Source of the DNA: Dermacentor variabilis | Taxonomy: Eukaryota > Arthropoda > Arachnida > Ixodida > Ixodidae | Direction of reading: 5' to 3' | DNA length: 64,000 nt | Assembly (NCBI RefSeq): GCF_050947875.1 | Contig: NC_134569.1 | Coordinates: 40,829,777-40,893,776, forward strand | Part shown: piece by piece, positions 12,882 through 23,769 of the stretch | How the letters are laid out: each line of letters opens with the position of its first letter | Position numbering within the stretch: the first letter of the stretch is position 1 | Program-made: the position numbers and the translations under genes | Notes under the pieces: model-generated | Told to the model about the DNA's origin: nothing | The model's database searches: none | Seen by the model: only the letters and a program-made list of their open reading frames with translations

Positions 12882-13985
12882 TGTTTATGTGCCTGCATTT
12901 TCTGTATACCGCGCATGGGCGATGGTAGTTCCAGCCTGTGAAGCCTATCCAACTGGCTGTGTACGAAAGCTGTACTTGGTCTTCGCTTCCTACGGGGTCG
13001 TCCAGCCCATGGCCAACGAAATGGTCTCCAGCCAGCCGCAGCACACCGTCTGAATAACAATAACTGGTTCCTTCGCTATCATCCATTTTGGTTCCTATTT
13101 CATTGCTTTTTGGAAGTCGTAGTTTTGAACTGCCATGTTGTTCAACGGAGTCTCGCTTGAGTTCTTTGTCCCGTTGTGGCTGCAGCCATGGAAGCGAAAT
13201 AGTCAGGTGAAAAAACAGAATTCGATTACCACGGACGAATTCCACCGCTGCAGTTTATTTTCTCCTTTGTTTGTTTGTTTGGTTTTTTTATAGGTTTGTT
13301 TGTTTATTCGATCGGGCTTTTCTCGGGCCTGGACCGAAACATTACAGAAAGTGGCTGTTTACTGCAAGTTGTAGTTTTCTATTTTTGCTTGTTTATTTAT
13401 TTATTAAAAGATGCCAGTAGATGTTGAATTTTTCTCTGCACTACACTCGAGCTGTTTAGAGAAGTATCTGAGCAACCTGTACCCCATTACATTCTATGTT
13501 TTCGTGTAATGATATTTAGCAAAGTGGACAAAAAGTTTGATCGCGAGGATGGTGCGTTGCAGTGAAATTGAATATACAGTTTCCACGTTGTTCGTGTGCC
13601 TGTCACGCCTCTACCATTGGCTGGAATTCGTAACTAAAGCTGGTGTGCACAGAAACACGTATACAAAACGACACACATCAAGAAAAACATAAGAAATAAG
13701 AGAAACTTTTTTTAAGTAACTTTTCTCTGACGCTGCCCAATATTATGATGTGCTAGGATGCTCTTCACAACAACAGGCTCAGCTTATTATTACGCTTTCT
13801 TTCTCTCTGCTTTTTATGAATGGATCATTAAGCTTTTATTTGTTTCATTTTTCTTTCAGCCTCTAGGTTTATCTAAATACAGAAAAAGAGACGAACTTTC
13901 AAGGACCTTACAAAATAATTTTATTGGTTTTCTTATATTAGGGATGTCGCGCGCAGAATTTCCTATCTCCCTAAAATATAATCTG
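12880..13985. other. Unrecognised DNA containing one arm of a 20-bp inverted match
   Basis: No gene. Positions 13225-13244 match 14125-14144 (inside a LINE RT region) exactly but inverted. A TTTG/TTTA-rich stretch near 13262-13310 may be a retroposon tail on the minus strand. Confidence 0.4.
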
Positions 13986-14028
13986 CAGTCACCCCGCCGC
14001 TCAGGCCTTATTCGGTTAAAGCAGTGTG

Positions 14029-14702
14029 ACGTACCAAGCATTGCGGAACATTGATAAGAGTTTTCATAACCGTATATTGCACGAGTTTACTGAAGTATGA
14101 AGAAACCGTGTACTTCCTGCTGAATGGAATTCGTCCGTGGTAATACCAATTTTAATATCCGGGAGCCCTGCAAGACACTTCAAGTCCTATACCGGCCAAT
14201 ATCTCCAATTTCAAAAGTCAGGAAGTCAATGGAGCGAATGGTCCTGTTTCGCCTGGATGTCGGGCTAGAGAAACTAAATGTCTTCCTTAATGTCATGAGT
14301 GGCTTTCGTTGCCGCCGTTTAGCTCCGGACAGAATTTCGGACCTGGTCTCCACGTTTGAATTTGCTAGAGGAAACAAGCACTCCGCCTACGTGCTGTTCC
14401 TAGACATACAGAAATCTTTCGACTCGGTTCCGCATAAGGCGATTATTTTCGCTTTTGCAACCACCGGAATTTTAGGTCGTATGCTCCGCTTTGTGCACAA
14501 TTTTCTATCGGAGCGCCAGATGAAAGCGCGTGCCGGAGGAATGACAAGTGAATCCCGCACTGTGAATTGTGGTGTCCCGCAGGGCAGCGTTTTATCGCCG
14601 CTTTTGTTTAACACTGTACTCGCCGCGCTTCCAAGTCGCTTGCCTCGGGACAGTGACTTCCCCGTGGGCATAGCGATATATACAGATTATATTTCTCTGT
14701 AG
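14029..14702 (+). pseudogene. LINE reverse transcriptase, RT domain relic
   Basis: The RT domain of the I-type LINE would copy element RNA at the target nick. Visible blocks: YRPISPISKVRKSMERMV, MSGFRCRRLAPDRISDLV, VLFLDIQKSFDSVPHKA (first catalytic Asp), NCGVPQGSVLSPLLFNT and IAIYTDYIS. The last should read YADD; the Ala and second Asp are replaced (TDY), destroying the active site. A frameshift near 14150-14200 separates the EWNSSVVIPI start from the rest, and a stop follows at 14701. Confidence 0.88.
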
Positions 14703-15527
14703 ATAAGCGAATCTTCGCACCTTTGTCCGCGGCTTCGTGTAAGCTTCCAAAGAGCTCTAAACGCTACTTCGGAGTACTTGGGTGAAGTTGGCCTGCTCAT
14801 TTCACCTGCTAAGTCGGCTGCCATAGCATATCACCCCAAACAACGCGCTCGTTGAACAAAGAACCCTATAGGCGAGACGCCTATAAGCTGGGTGTGACAA
14901 CACCGTAATTTGGGGTTAATTGTGGATGATCGCATCTCTTGGCGTCCTGCCGTTAAATTTGTGCGACGCAAATCGCACTCCCTCCTTAAGTATGTGGCCG
15001 CCTTGACTGTTAGAGGAGCCGGCTGCGACCAAACAACGGATCTGCAGGTATACCAGTCATCTGCACTCTCAAGCGTGATGTATGCGTTACCAGTCCTGAA
15101 TGTGCCACCTAGTTTGATTGCCCAGCTGGAACCAGATCATCGCGTTGCCCTTCGACTAATGCTAAGTGATGCGCAACAGTTGCCGTTCAGGCTACAAGCA
15201 GACCAGAGAGCTCTATATCAGATTGCAATCAGCATATGCACCGCTCATCGAATGGTCAATCGCTCCTTGATCGACTGATTCGCCGCCTGTTTTCTCGCAT
15301 GGAGAAAATGGTGTCATTATTTATGAACGTTGCTGGCATTTCTGAAAATGCTGCTACAGTTACGCCTCCGCCTCCGAAAGATATCAGCAGACGCGCATTG
15401 CCCATTTATCTCACAATCCCTGACATACACAAAAGGTCTAATATGCCTGTTTCGGCAATATTCCAATTCGCTCAGTCGTACTTGTTCGAAAGAATTCCAG
15501 ATTATCTCCGAGTATTCATAGTGTACA
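14703..15527 (+). pseudogene. LINE RT thumb/connection relic
   Basis: Between RT and RNase H, the frame at 14910-15278 contains GLIVDDRISWRPAV and QSSALSSVMYALPVLN, matching the usual post-RT LINE blocks (LGVxLDxxLxWxxHV and YAxPVL). The remainder to 15527 is broken by stops and shifts. Confidence 0.7.
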
Positions 15528-15890
15528 CAGTGATGGTAAAGGTGCCTCTCCAGCTTTTTTTTCTGCCCTTCGACTGAAGTACGACGTATATTTCATATGC
15601 TCCATCCAGCCTCGTCAACAACTGCGGAGATAGCAGCGATTAATGTTGCACTGAAATACATGTAAGAGGAGTGTACCGCATCGAAGATTGCCATCTTTAC
15701 GGACTCCCGCGCTGTCCTTAGCAGATTGTGACGCAGTCAAATTGATTGTCCAGTTGTGCGCAGCATTGCTGATTCTGACAACAAGATTGCATCCCAGGCA
15801 TGGAGTATCTCTCGTTGCCCGATTGATAGCTTCACAGGTAGGGATCACCGGAAATGAAGAGGCTGATCGGCTGGCGTCAACATGTGCTCA
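15528..15890 (+). pseudogene. LINE RNase H domain relic
   Basis: All RNase H landmarks can be followed across three frames: VYTDG-like start near 15530, SSTTAEIAAINVALKYM near 15612-15662 (catalytic Glu), AIFTDSRAVLSRL near 15690-15728 (catalytic Asp), and SQVGITGNEEADRLAS near 15832-15882, equivalent to the conserved HVGIxGNExAD block. The domain degrades the RNA strand of the hybrid; this copy is dead through shifts and stops. Confidence 0.85.
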
Positions 15891-16089
15891 TAACGACTTT
15901 GTATCCCTTGAAGTTTTGTGCAAGCTTGATGACGCTCGTCTGCTGATTCGTCACTCAAGCAGCATCCGGATCAGCGCGTCCAAAATGGAGCGCTCCCGCC
16001 CCAGGTTCGCGGTCGAGGCTTGCCTCGTCGCGCTGGGGCACAACTTCGCAAGCTAAGGGCTGGCTGCGAGAACGTGCGAGAACGTTTAT

Positions 16090-16345
16090 ACAGACAATGA
16101 CGTGTGGCCAGTCCATCGTGTACGTCTTGCGGTTGCTGCGAGACACTTCATCCCCTGATGTTCGAGTTTCCCGCTTTCACTGCGTAGCGCACGTCGCTAA
16201 TGAGGTACTATATCATCTCCTTGGCCTGCGGTGTACGACATTCGACGAATGTTCGCGCCTCAGTGGTTGTGCGTCTCGACGCGATCAGGCTCACCGCGCT
16301 CTACTTACTTTTATAGAATTAAGTAACTTACGTTCACGTTTGTAA
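16090..16345 (+). pseudogene. LINE C-terminal Cys/His motif relic
   Basis: PSCTSCGCCETLHPLMFEFPAF (read in the relevant frame from about 16111) corresponds to the C-x2-C...H...C motif ending I-type ORF2 proteins. The final Cys is replaced by Phe. Confidence 0.65.
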
Positions 16346-16657
16346 CCTACATATTTCTATTTTTCAACTCACAATACCTCAGACACTATTCTATTTTAAC
16401 ATTATTTAGTAGCGTGACCTGCAGCGGCCGGCCGTGCTGTGTGCGACCTGTGCTGCGTGCGTTTTACTTCATTTTGGAGATTTGTCATCTTTCTCTTTCT
16501 CTCCTCTTTCCTCCCGTACTTCCTATCTTCCATATCTATGTTTCTGTATCCTCCTCCTTTTTGAAGAGTAGACATGCATTGTGCCTCTTCCGGCGGCAGT
16601 TGCCAGCCTGCTCCTCGCTTTCCCTTTCCTGCCATGTGTATATATGTTGTCAAAACA

Positions 16658-16756
<99 letters not shown>
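16658..16756 (+). repeat. (AAT)33 tail of the I-clade LINE
   Basis: Ninety-nine bases of perfect AAT units directly follow the LINE 3' region. The I factor family ends in TAA repeats, so this is probably the retroposon tail expanded by slippage. Confidence 0.9.
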
Positions 16757-17975
16757 CTTGGACATGCTGCGTGTCACCGTTCTTGATTTCTACTTCATTT
16801 TTAAATTCATCGTAAGTACTCCCTGTTCAACAGCTTCTTTCAAGTTGGCTAGATACTTCCTTTTCCCTTGTTGCCGTACTTTTGCCGGTAGTATAAAAAC
16901 TTGTTCCGGTTTTGTTGCTTACGCCCGTGTCTATGATCTCGGTTATCATTGGTATAAAGTGTTGCTAGACGGGAGTTATCTACAAAAACAGACACCGCTC
17001 AGCTTCGCTACACGGAGCCATATCCTCGCTTCTACAGCTAACCTTTCGCACGCATTCCGTGTCAACGTTCCTCCGCCACAGGAGCCCAGTGAACATCAAA
17101 GTCTAGTAATCCTATTTGACACCACATTCTCGAGCGTCCGGTTTGCAGTGACTGCGTTTTCACATAAGGCTAATCGCAGCTTCGTACGATCGTACACAGC
17201 TGCACCATGGGAGCGCTAGATTATCCTTGGTTCAAAGACAAGCTACAAGTCTCAACAAAAACAAGAATAGCATGTGGCACAAATACAAATTACGAAATAT
17301 GCGGCAAAAGCACGTGGAAGGAGGCAGGGCTTTTCTTTCGTCGTGAATACTTACGTTGAAGAAAACCGGAATCATCGATTGAAAGATAGCGGACTTTTGG
17401 TTACACTTTATTCTGGTAGACACAATAAAAGACAGGGCATCGCTCGCAAGAGCGCGTGCTTCGTGCATGTTTAATTCGGCGAGCACACTGGCGGCAGAGT
17501 ACATGAATTTGTCGTGAGCGGCGAGATTGTGCCGAGGGCGTAACACTAGTGGCTGCATCAAAGTGGCGTCCTATAGTTCTTCGTAGACTTGCGTTTTTAA
17601 ATATGCAAACCTCTGTGAGCGGTGTCTGGGAGCGTTGTTGTACTTCCAATGGACTATGAAAAATGTGCCATGCGTTGCTATAGCAGCGGCCTCGGAACTC
17701 GACTGACATTGATTGGCTAGTTAAGTGTGCTTACCGCGACAAGGCCTGGCATTAGCCTAAACACTCGCGCCTCTCTTCGCGATAACGATGTGTTCGGCGG
17801 TGGACGCCATCTTCCCACCCTACATATGTTAAAAGATTCAGCGGCCAACCTTGTGGTCGCCGAAAACGTGCGCCACTTTCGGGGAGTCACGTTTGGTGGG
17901 GAAATCAGGCGTGTTGAAACCAAGGGATTCGTTTGGCAACCTCGAGCCCCTGCCTTTGATTAATTCATGGTGTAT
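16757..17975. other. Unrecognised DNA
   Basis: No domain or repeat recognised. The frame running out of the AAT tract to 17219 is an artefact of the microsatellite. Confidence 0.4.
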
Positions 17976-18310
17976 AAGGAGGAGGAAAGAAAGAGAGAAG
18001 GCAGAGATATTAACCAGAAAGGCGTCTGGTTGGCTACCCTACTCTGGGGGACGGGAAAGAGGCAATAGAGAGATGAAATAGAGAGAGGAACGGGGAGGGG
18101 GAAGAAAGGCGCGGTGAGATCGTGCACACACGCGGAGGGCCTGAGCATGTCGAAGGCGTTCACATGGGCCAGTCGCCCTCAAGAAAGACATAAGTGCCTT
18201 CACAGCTTTATGGGCCGAGGAGCGATGGGGCCGGTCTTCAGGCAGCACCTGCACGGACAACGGCCGATTGTCCAGTCGTCGCAATGCGATAGACAATGTT
18301 TGTCTTTCCG
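17976..18310 (+). repeat. Dispersed purine-rich repeat, family R1, copy b
   Basis: AAGGAGGAGGAAAGAAAG, then TTAACCAGAAAGGCGTCTGG and TTGGCTACCCTACTCTGGGG, followed by purine-rich DNA. It has the same architecture as the copy at 10112. Confidence 0.7.
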
Positions 18311-18314
18311 AGTG

Positions 18315-18525
18315 GAAACTATGAAGGTTACAAAGCAGCTTTGCCGCTGAGTGACGCCATATTGGAGGGCTCCAGAATAATTTTGAACACCTGGGTTTTG
18401 TTAACGTATGTATGCGTTTTCGCATTTCGCCTCCATCGAGAAGTGGCTGCTGTGGCCGGGTATCGAGCCTGAAACCTAGTGCTCAGTATCAGAACGTCAT
18501 AGCCACTTCTCCCCCGCGGCAGGAC
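18315..18525 (-). mobile_element. Diverged Ruka-like SINE, minus orientation
   Basis: GGCTCCAGAATAATTTTGA, TTTCGCATTTCGCCTCCATCG, GGCCGGGTATCGAGCC (B-box region) and GTCATAGCCACTT follow the SINE layout on the minus strand. Confidence 0.75.
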
Positions 18526-18845
18526 TATGTAGCACTTTGTACAATTATTCTAATATATCTGGGCTCAGGCTTCTATAGAACGTGGACTACAGAAATTTAC
18601 ACAAGTTTGACTTATTGATTTAATAAAGTCACTAAAGTTGCTTACATAGCAGTGAAGTGAACACTGATAACATTGACAAATCATTTGTGGATTTGTCCAT
18701 GCTTGGAGTCTTATGAGTTAACGGCAGTTGGGGTCATACTATGCCAAGATTATAAATAGTGATTGCTAGCTCATTAGGGGGCTCTCGGCAAGACCGAAAA
18801 ACTTGTATGAATCGAAGATTCAATTATTCTCCCGCGCTCTTTATT
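18526..18845. other. Unrecognised DNA
   Basis: AT-rich, no feature recognised. Confidence 0.4.
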
Positions 18846-18869
18846 TTAACGCGATGGCTTTAAGGGCCC

Positions 18870-18958
18870 CGCATTGCATTAAAACACATTGTGGGGCTAG
18901 TTGGTGCATAGCTTTCAATAGATGACGTGTTGTAACTATTGGCGCTTCATCTTTTTAA
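18870..18958. mobile_element. Small insert between 8-bp direct repeats
   Basis: AAGGGCCC occurs at 18862-18869 and 18959-18966. The other two R2 copies read straight from TTAAGGG to GTCGCAG or its complement, so these 89 bp are an insertion with an 8-bp duplication, the size used by hAT-type transposases. No clear TIRs are seen. Confidence 0.55.
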
Positions 18959-19284
18959 AAGGGCCCGGTGTCGCAGAAAATTCGGCGTCGGTGTCCGGCA
19001 TCCAGCGTGGGATGCCGTTTCGGCGAAAAGATTTTCGAACCACCTATACCAAGGTACTTCATGTGGCGCAAGGAAGTTACTGAACTAATTGTATTTCTCA
19101 AGCTAAAATACGTAGAAACATTCGTAGAGTACGACTCACACGCAACCTACAGACATGATAGCATCGGATTGTAATTTGAATATACGAGAAAACATAATTC
19201 TGTTACGCGTAAACTCAAACAAACGCCTTTTCCAGCGTTTCTACCATTCATAGAGCGGCCACGGCGTCCGCCATTTGCACGCGC

Positions 19285-19288
19285 CGGC
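19285..19288. other. Target-site duplication CGGC, left copy
   Basis: Matches 19782-19785 directly outside the solo LTR. Confidence 0.8.
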
Positions 19289-19781
19289 TGTAAGGATTGG
19301 GGGGTCGATTCCATTGCTCGTAACCCGTTGTCAAGATTGGAGTCGGGCATGAATTCGATGGTAGCTGGCCCATGCCGTCGTCCAACTTATCCACGCTGAG
19401 GATGTTGTTGAAGGGAGGGACTTCTCATCGAGAACGAGGAATATGGGTTTATTTACAGTATCTACATAAGGACCTTGAAGTTCATCAGTCTAGCATGACT
19501 GCGAGAGAAAATGCACTGAGCAGCCGCACAACAGCGGTTTATAAACACCTGGTCCTCCCTGGATCTCAAGGTGAGGAAAACGTTCGACCAGTCATCGCAA
19601 ACGAGCCGCCTCTCTGCGGGAGGGACACACACACACACTTCCGCACAGGTTCACGGCCCCCACCGACATCAGACGGTCTTCGCAGAGCTCGGGGCTAGTT
19701 AGTGCGCCTACGTGCTGTCTCGTGTCCCCCTTCTTCGCAACTGGCTGGCAAAACTTGCACCTCAGCGGGCCGTTCTTAACA
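19289..19781 (-). mobile_element. Solo LTR of an unrelated LTR retrotransposon
   Basis: On the minus strand this 493-bp unit starts TGTTAAGAACGG and ends CCAATCCTTACA (TG...CA with a short imperfect inverted terminus). CGGC is duplicated at 19285-19288 and 19782-19785. A TTTATAAA box (19538-19545) is followed, in element direction, by an AATAAA signal (complement at 19448-19453), giving a sensible U3-R-U5 order. Removing the LTR and one CGGC joins the flanks exactly as in the R2 copy at 20181-20745, so the empty site is visible. It has no internal region, hence a recombination remnant. Confidence 0.88.
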
Positions 19782-20180
19782 CGGCGCGTGAATATGTGGG
19801 AGTTCCCTTAGCGGCGCGCCCATTTCCTCCAAACACTTCCAGATGGCGCTCGCCTCCACCGCATCGCGGCCCACGCAAGAGGCCACGTTTCTACCACAAA
19901 GTCCGCCTTCGTGCTTAGCGTTATGAGCCCCCCCCCCCCTTTGCGTATCCATGGCAAAGACAATACCAGTCAAACTCAAGCTTAGCGTGGGTGGAATGCT
20001 CTTCTACTGTCTCAGTTTTATGCGAGCTGCACATGCAAGCGAGAAGAAGGCTCGTGCATGTGGTATACAAACGCGGTGAAAGACGCTGTACGTGATAGGT
20101 GAAGCCCGAGCGTTCGCTTCGTGCTGGCTGCATGACGAGTGTGAGTCAGAGCTGTCGTATGGAGAAAAAATATATAAGAG

Positions 20181-20745
20181 TGGAACGCGATAGCATTCAA
20201 AGATTCCTGACTGCTTCTCCCGCTTCCCGGCAACTGGAGTGTATGTAAGTGTAATGTTTACCTGGAAACGCTGGTCGCGAACGGTATGCACTAAGGCGGG
20301 TTTTCTGGTAGAAATGCGGCCTCTTGCGCGGGTCACGATGCGGCGAAGGCAAGCGCCATCTGGAGGTATTGCAAGGAACCGAGCGCGCCGCTTTGTGGAC
20401 TACAAGATACGCGCCGGCACGCGCAAATGGCGGACGCCGTCGCCGGTCTATGAATGGTAGAAACACTGGAAAAGGAGTATCTTTCAGTTTTCGCGTAACA
20501 GAATTATGCTTTCTCATATATTCAAATTACAATCTGACGTGCTCATTGTGTAGGCTGTGTGTAAGTCGATTTTTCTACATATTTTAGTTTCAGAATACAA
20601 TTATTTCAATGGCTTCCTTGCGCCACAAGAGGGCCAGGGTACGGGTGGTTCGAAAATCTTCTCGCCGTAACGACGTCCGACGCGGGACGCCGACGCCGGA
20701 TTTTCTGCGACGCGGGGCCCTTAACGCTACCGCATTAATATTTAG
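20181..20745 (-). mobile_element. Non-autonomous repeat family R2, right copy, TIR-like ends
   Basis: Reverse-complement partner of 18846-19925 without its insertions. Its two ends, AACGCGATAGCATTCAAAG (about 20184) and the complement of CTTAACGCTACCGCATTAA (about 20718), form an imperfect inverted terminal pair, which suggests a complete MITE of about 560 bp. Confidence 0.75.
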
Positions 20746-20902
20746 ACGGCGCTGCCCAAATTGACTCTATGTTAGACGCTTGCTCGAAGCAGCTTATAGG
20801 AGAGATGACACGGAACCCGCGCGCATGATCACTGACGTGCGAGTAATTTTTATATTGAAGCGCATATTTCACTGGTACCACCGAAGAGCGTTCTTGGGAA
20901 AG

Positions 20903-20999
20903 ACAATTGATTTCCAGCAGAATGTTCTGTCACGGAGAGAAAGAGACGACGACACACGCTTCCTGTCCGTGTCAGAACGTTCTGCTGGAAATCAATTGT
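20903..20999. repeat. Hairpin, 34-bp arms
   Basis: Arms 20903-20936 and 20966-20999 are inverted copies with two mismatches. The 29-nt spacer contains GAGAAAGAGACGACGACACA. Confidence 0.93.
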
Positions 21000-21490
21000 G
21001 CTAACTGCAACCAACGAGCTCAGCCAAACACGATTCTGAAGTTCTTGGGAACCTTACACAACACAGAACTTTCGACCGACAAAGTGGTTCCAGTGAGCGT
21101 GTCTCTGTTCTGCGTAAGTGCAAATAAGTATGAAAACAATGGGAACTGCACACACCCAGTGTAGTTGTATGACATTTAATTGCATGCTTCATGAAAGCTT
21201 CGCTTGGCATAGATTCCAACCTGTTCCTTGGATCTCCATAATTTTCGGTTGGACAAATGCATGAAAGCAATGACAATCCGCAGACTTTATGATCCGCGTG
21301 CTTGTATCACGTTTGCAACAACAGAAAATGCAACTGTTCATGAGCGCTTGTGTGCGCGCATTTGTCTATTTTACGTACCGCTAGATGGAGTGAATAGTAG
21401 CTATCCAGCATTTATGACAACTCAAAGGGAAGCTCATTACTTTTCCAAGCGAGATCGGGATGCCATAGAACACGCACCTATAAAGCGAGA
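21000..21490. other. Unrecognised DNA, possibly upstream LINE sequence
   Basis: The open frame at 21228-21560 leads into the LINE 3' fragment and may be decayed LINE coding sequence, but no motif is certain. Confidence 0.35.
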
Positions 21491-21905
21491 TATAAGAAGG
21501 AAGAAGAAGCATGTGCTTGCTGCTGTAAAGCTAGGGAAACGATGGAGCATGTTTTATTAGAATGTGAAGACGTCTACCCAGCGGTCGGTTTAGGCACCAC
21601 TGGCCTCGTTGAAGCCCTTGGATTCAGCGGGAGCAGTGGAAAAGTAAACATTTCCGCAATAGGCATTAGTAAGAGGCGATTGGGGGCTTGGTGGAAGAAA
21701 AGTAGGGAAACGACAAAAAACGGAGACGTACAAAAGCACAGTTCGCAGTAGGGGATCAGAAAATCTGGGTGTGGTAGTTATTAGTTTTTATTTTCTTTTT
21801 GTATTATTTAACCTAGGTAGGACATTAGGCAGTATAATAGCAAGAGCTTGGTGGCGCAACCCATCGCCCCGTTCCAAAGGGGACGCTCATAACATCCATC
21901 AGAGC
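21491..21905 (+). mobile_element. 3' end of a Jockey/R1/I-type LINE
   Basis: From about 21505 the frame reads EACACCCKARETMEHVLLEC, a C-terminal Cys/His knuckle typical of LINE ORF2 ends. The stretch ALGFSG...KRRLGAWWKKSRE follows, then a 3' untranslated region ending near CATAACATCCATC. A frameshift near 21540 separates this from the preceding frame. Only the terminal 0.4 kb is recognisable. Confidence 0.75.
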
Positions 21906-21929
21906 CGGGCTCATAACAGCCCGGCTCTG
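21900..21929. repeat. Perfect 12-bp hairpin at the LINE end
   Basis: Arms 21900-21911 and 21918-21929 (CAGAGCCGGGCT and complement) with loop CATAAC, directly after the LINE 3' end. Confidence 0.9.
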
Positions 21930-23769
21930 AAACTCAGATGAGCTTTCTCTAGCTAGCTGACTCAGTGCAAACGACCTAACTGCATCTTAAAGGTTTCTTT
22001 AACAGACTTTCACCTCTTTAATCTCCAGGACTACATAACGGGCGTTCCTGCACTCTAGTCAAGTTTCCTGAAACCAGAGATGACAAATTTTCCATTACCT
22101 TAGCGCCAGAGATTGTAACGCGCGGCTTCGAGCGTGTTTACCCACACTTAGCGATATTTTCTCATAGGACGCACGGGAGGGCGGGTGGGGGGAAGGGTTG
22201 TGGCAGTGCCTCTTCTCTTTTGTAGCAAAGGATGCGAGAGAGCGGCTTGCAAATGATGTGTACACATGGGAACCCACGAAGGCAGAGGGAAAACTCTCGC
22301 CAAAATCGCGCGCATCCTGTTTACGTCCGTCGCCCGCGCCACGACACGTAATTAGCTCGTACATCAGGGTCCGGCAGCAGCGACGTGTTCAGAGGTTAGG
22401 AAGGCTTAGCGCGGGAAGCTTCAAGGAAGCGCCGCTTTTCACTCAGGAGTTCGCGGTGCCGAGAACCCGGAATGAGAAAGGGAGCGAGGTTTGCAACGGA
22501 GTTTGGGAAGGATAGTTGGGAGGGCGTGGGCGGCTCTCGCTCGCGGGCCCGGGTGCTGCGCGTAGAGTCACTCTCGACTCGACGGCCAGATCGCCGCGGA
22601 GGCACAATGGCCCCGCGCGGCGGACATGAGACGCATCAGTAATGAACCGGAGACACCCTCTAAGCCACGCCGGTCTGGCGGCACGACACCCTTTTAGTGC
22701 CGCCAGCGCGTCGACGAGCTCAGCCTCCCGGAAGCTGCGACGGATGAGCCTGTGCTGTGCTTTGCGCGCGTCATACCCTCGCTGCTTCCTCCGACTTCCT
22801 GACGACCGGCCGCCGGAAGAGTTGCTCTGACCACCTATTCCGAAGATGAGGCGCACTCTCGGTCACACACCATCAGCCCCCTCTTCGCTCTTAGACCCGC
22901 TTTGCCATCCTATACTCACTCTCGCCGCTGCCAGGATGCCTGCATTCTCCGTTTAGTTCGCCATGGAGAAATGTTTGCTTCTTTCCTTACATCATACTCT
23001 TTCTTTTGGCGTAAGCTTTAGCCATATCCTTCTCGTCGTTGCTGTTTTCTCCGCGCGCTTCTCTCTGATTGTTTCGTATTGCCAGTTTGTCGCTCTCGGT
23101 ATTCCGAGAGCGCACGAACGCTGCTGCACTGGTAAACAGCCGCGGCTTGTTACGGCCCGTTAATCTGGATTACACGCTGTACGTGCAAGGAGAAACGATG
23201 TGCCGGAGCCGTGGGACCTAATCTATTGCATGATGCAGGTTTCTTTCCGGCTGAACGCGTCGGCCTAATGATGACGGAAAATAGCCCCGGAGGCCGCTGA
23301 CAAACGCAGCCGAGGCGAGTCGTGAAACAATAATGCCCGCTCCTGTGAGCATGCCCGGGAGCCTTGGGCAGATGACTCGTGTGACTGGAGGCAGCACATG
23401 ACTTGATTACACTATACCTGTACGTCGTCGGACGGTCTATACACATTTACACTAGAGTTGCTTCAACTTTCACAGCGTACTAATTAAAAGAATCAGAAGA
23501 CATAAGCGATTCGTCCAGCTATGAGTTAATTTAGTGTGACATCAGCAACTTCTCGCATGCAGACGACATCATCTTCCCGAGAATAACTTCCTTTTTTTGC
23601 AATGCGCATAACTTCGTCTTTGTGCGCTGCCCTATTAGCCGCTACCGCCTCCGAAATACGTGCACAGATGCCACCACTTTCTGTCGTAAGAAACATTGAC
23701 TTCGTCAATTATAATCAAGACACTTCCTAAATATTTCACGAAATCCGGTTGAATTATACCCTTAGCAGC
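21930..23769. other. Unrecognised DNA with a GC-rich island (about 22.1-22.9 kb)
   Basis: Overlapping frames occur on both strands (for example minus 22443-22856), with Arg/Ser/Pro-rich translations and no domain. Possibly a promoter-like CpG region; no exon can be supported. Confidence 0.35.

Larger units (their letters stand above)
13990..16756 (+). mobile_element. Decayed I-clade LINE with RNase H domain and (AAT)n tail
   Basis: Domains in order on the plus strand: RT finger (TYQALRNID at about 14029, then PAEWNSSVVIPI), RT palm (14220-14700), thumb (14900-15280), RNase H (about 15528-15890), a Cys/His C-terminal motif (about 16110-16200), a 3' untranslated region and an (AAT)33 tail (16658-16756). 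RNase H plus a TAA-type tail is characteristic of the I clade (Drosophila I factor). Many stops and frameshifts make it non-functional. The endonuclease and ORF1 are missing, so it is 5' truncated. Confidence 0.85.
18846..19925 (+). mobile_element. Non-autonomous repeat family R2, left copy, interrupted by a solo LTR
   Basis: Starts TTAACGCGATGGCTTTAAGG and continues through GGTGTCGCAGAAAATTCGGC and CATGTGGCGCAAGGAAGTTA to CTTCCAGATGGCGCTCGCC. It is the inverted counterpart of 20181-20745. Two insertions are visible: an 89-bp insert at 18870-18958 between AAGGGCCC direct repeats, and the solo LTR at 19289-19781. A third partial copy lies at 38757-38965. Non-coding; probably a DNA-transposon derivative. 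Confidence 0.8.

Noticed and set aside
16581..17219. 212-codon frame through the (AAT)n tract
   Set aside because: The length comes from translating the microsatellite; the rest has no domain.
21900..21929. Bacterial-type intrinsic terminator
   Set aside because: A GC-rich hairpin but no T-run, and the setting is a eukaryotic LINE end.
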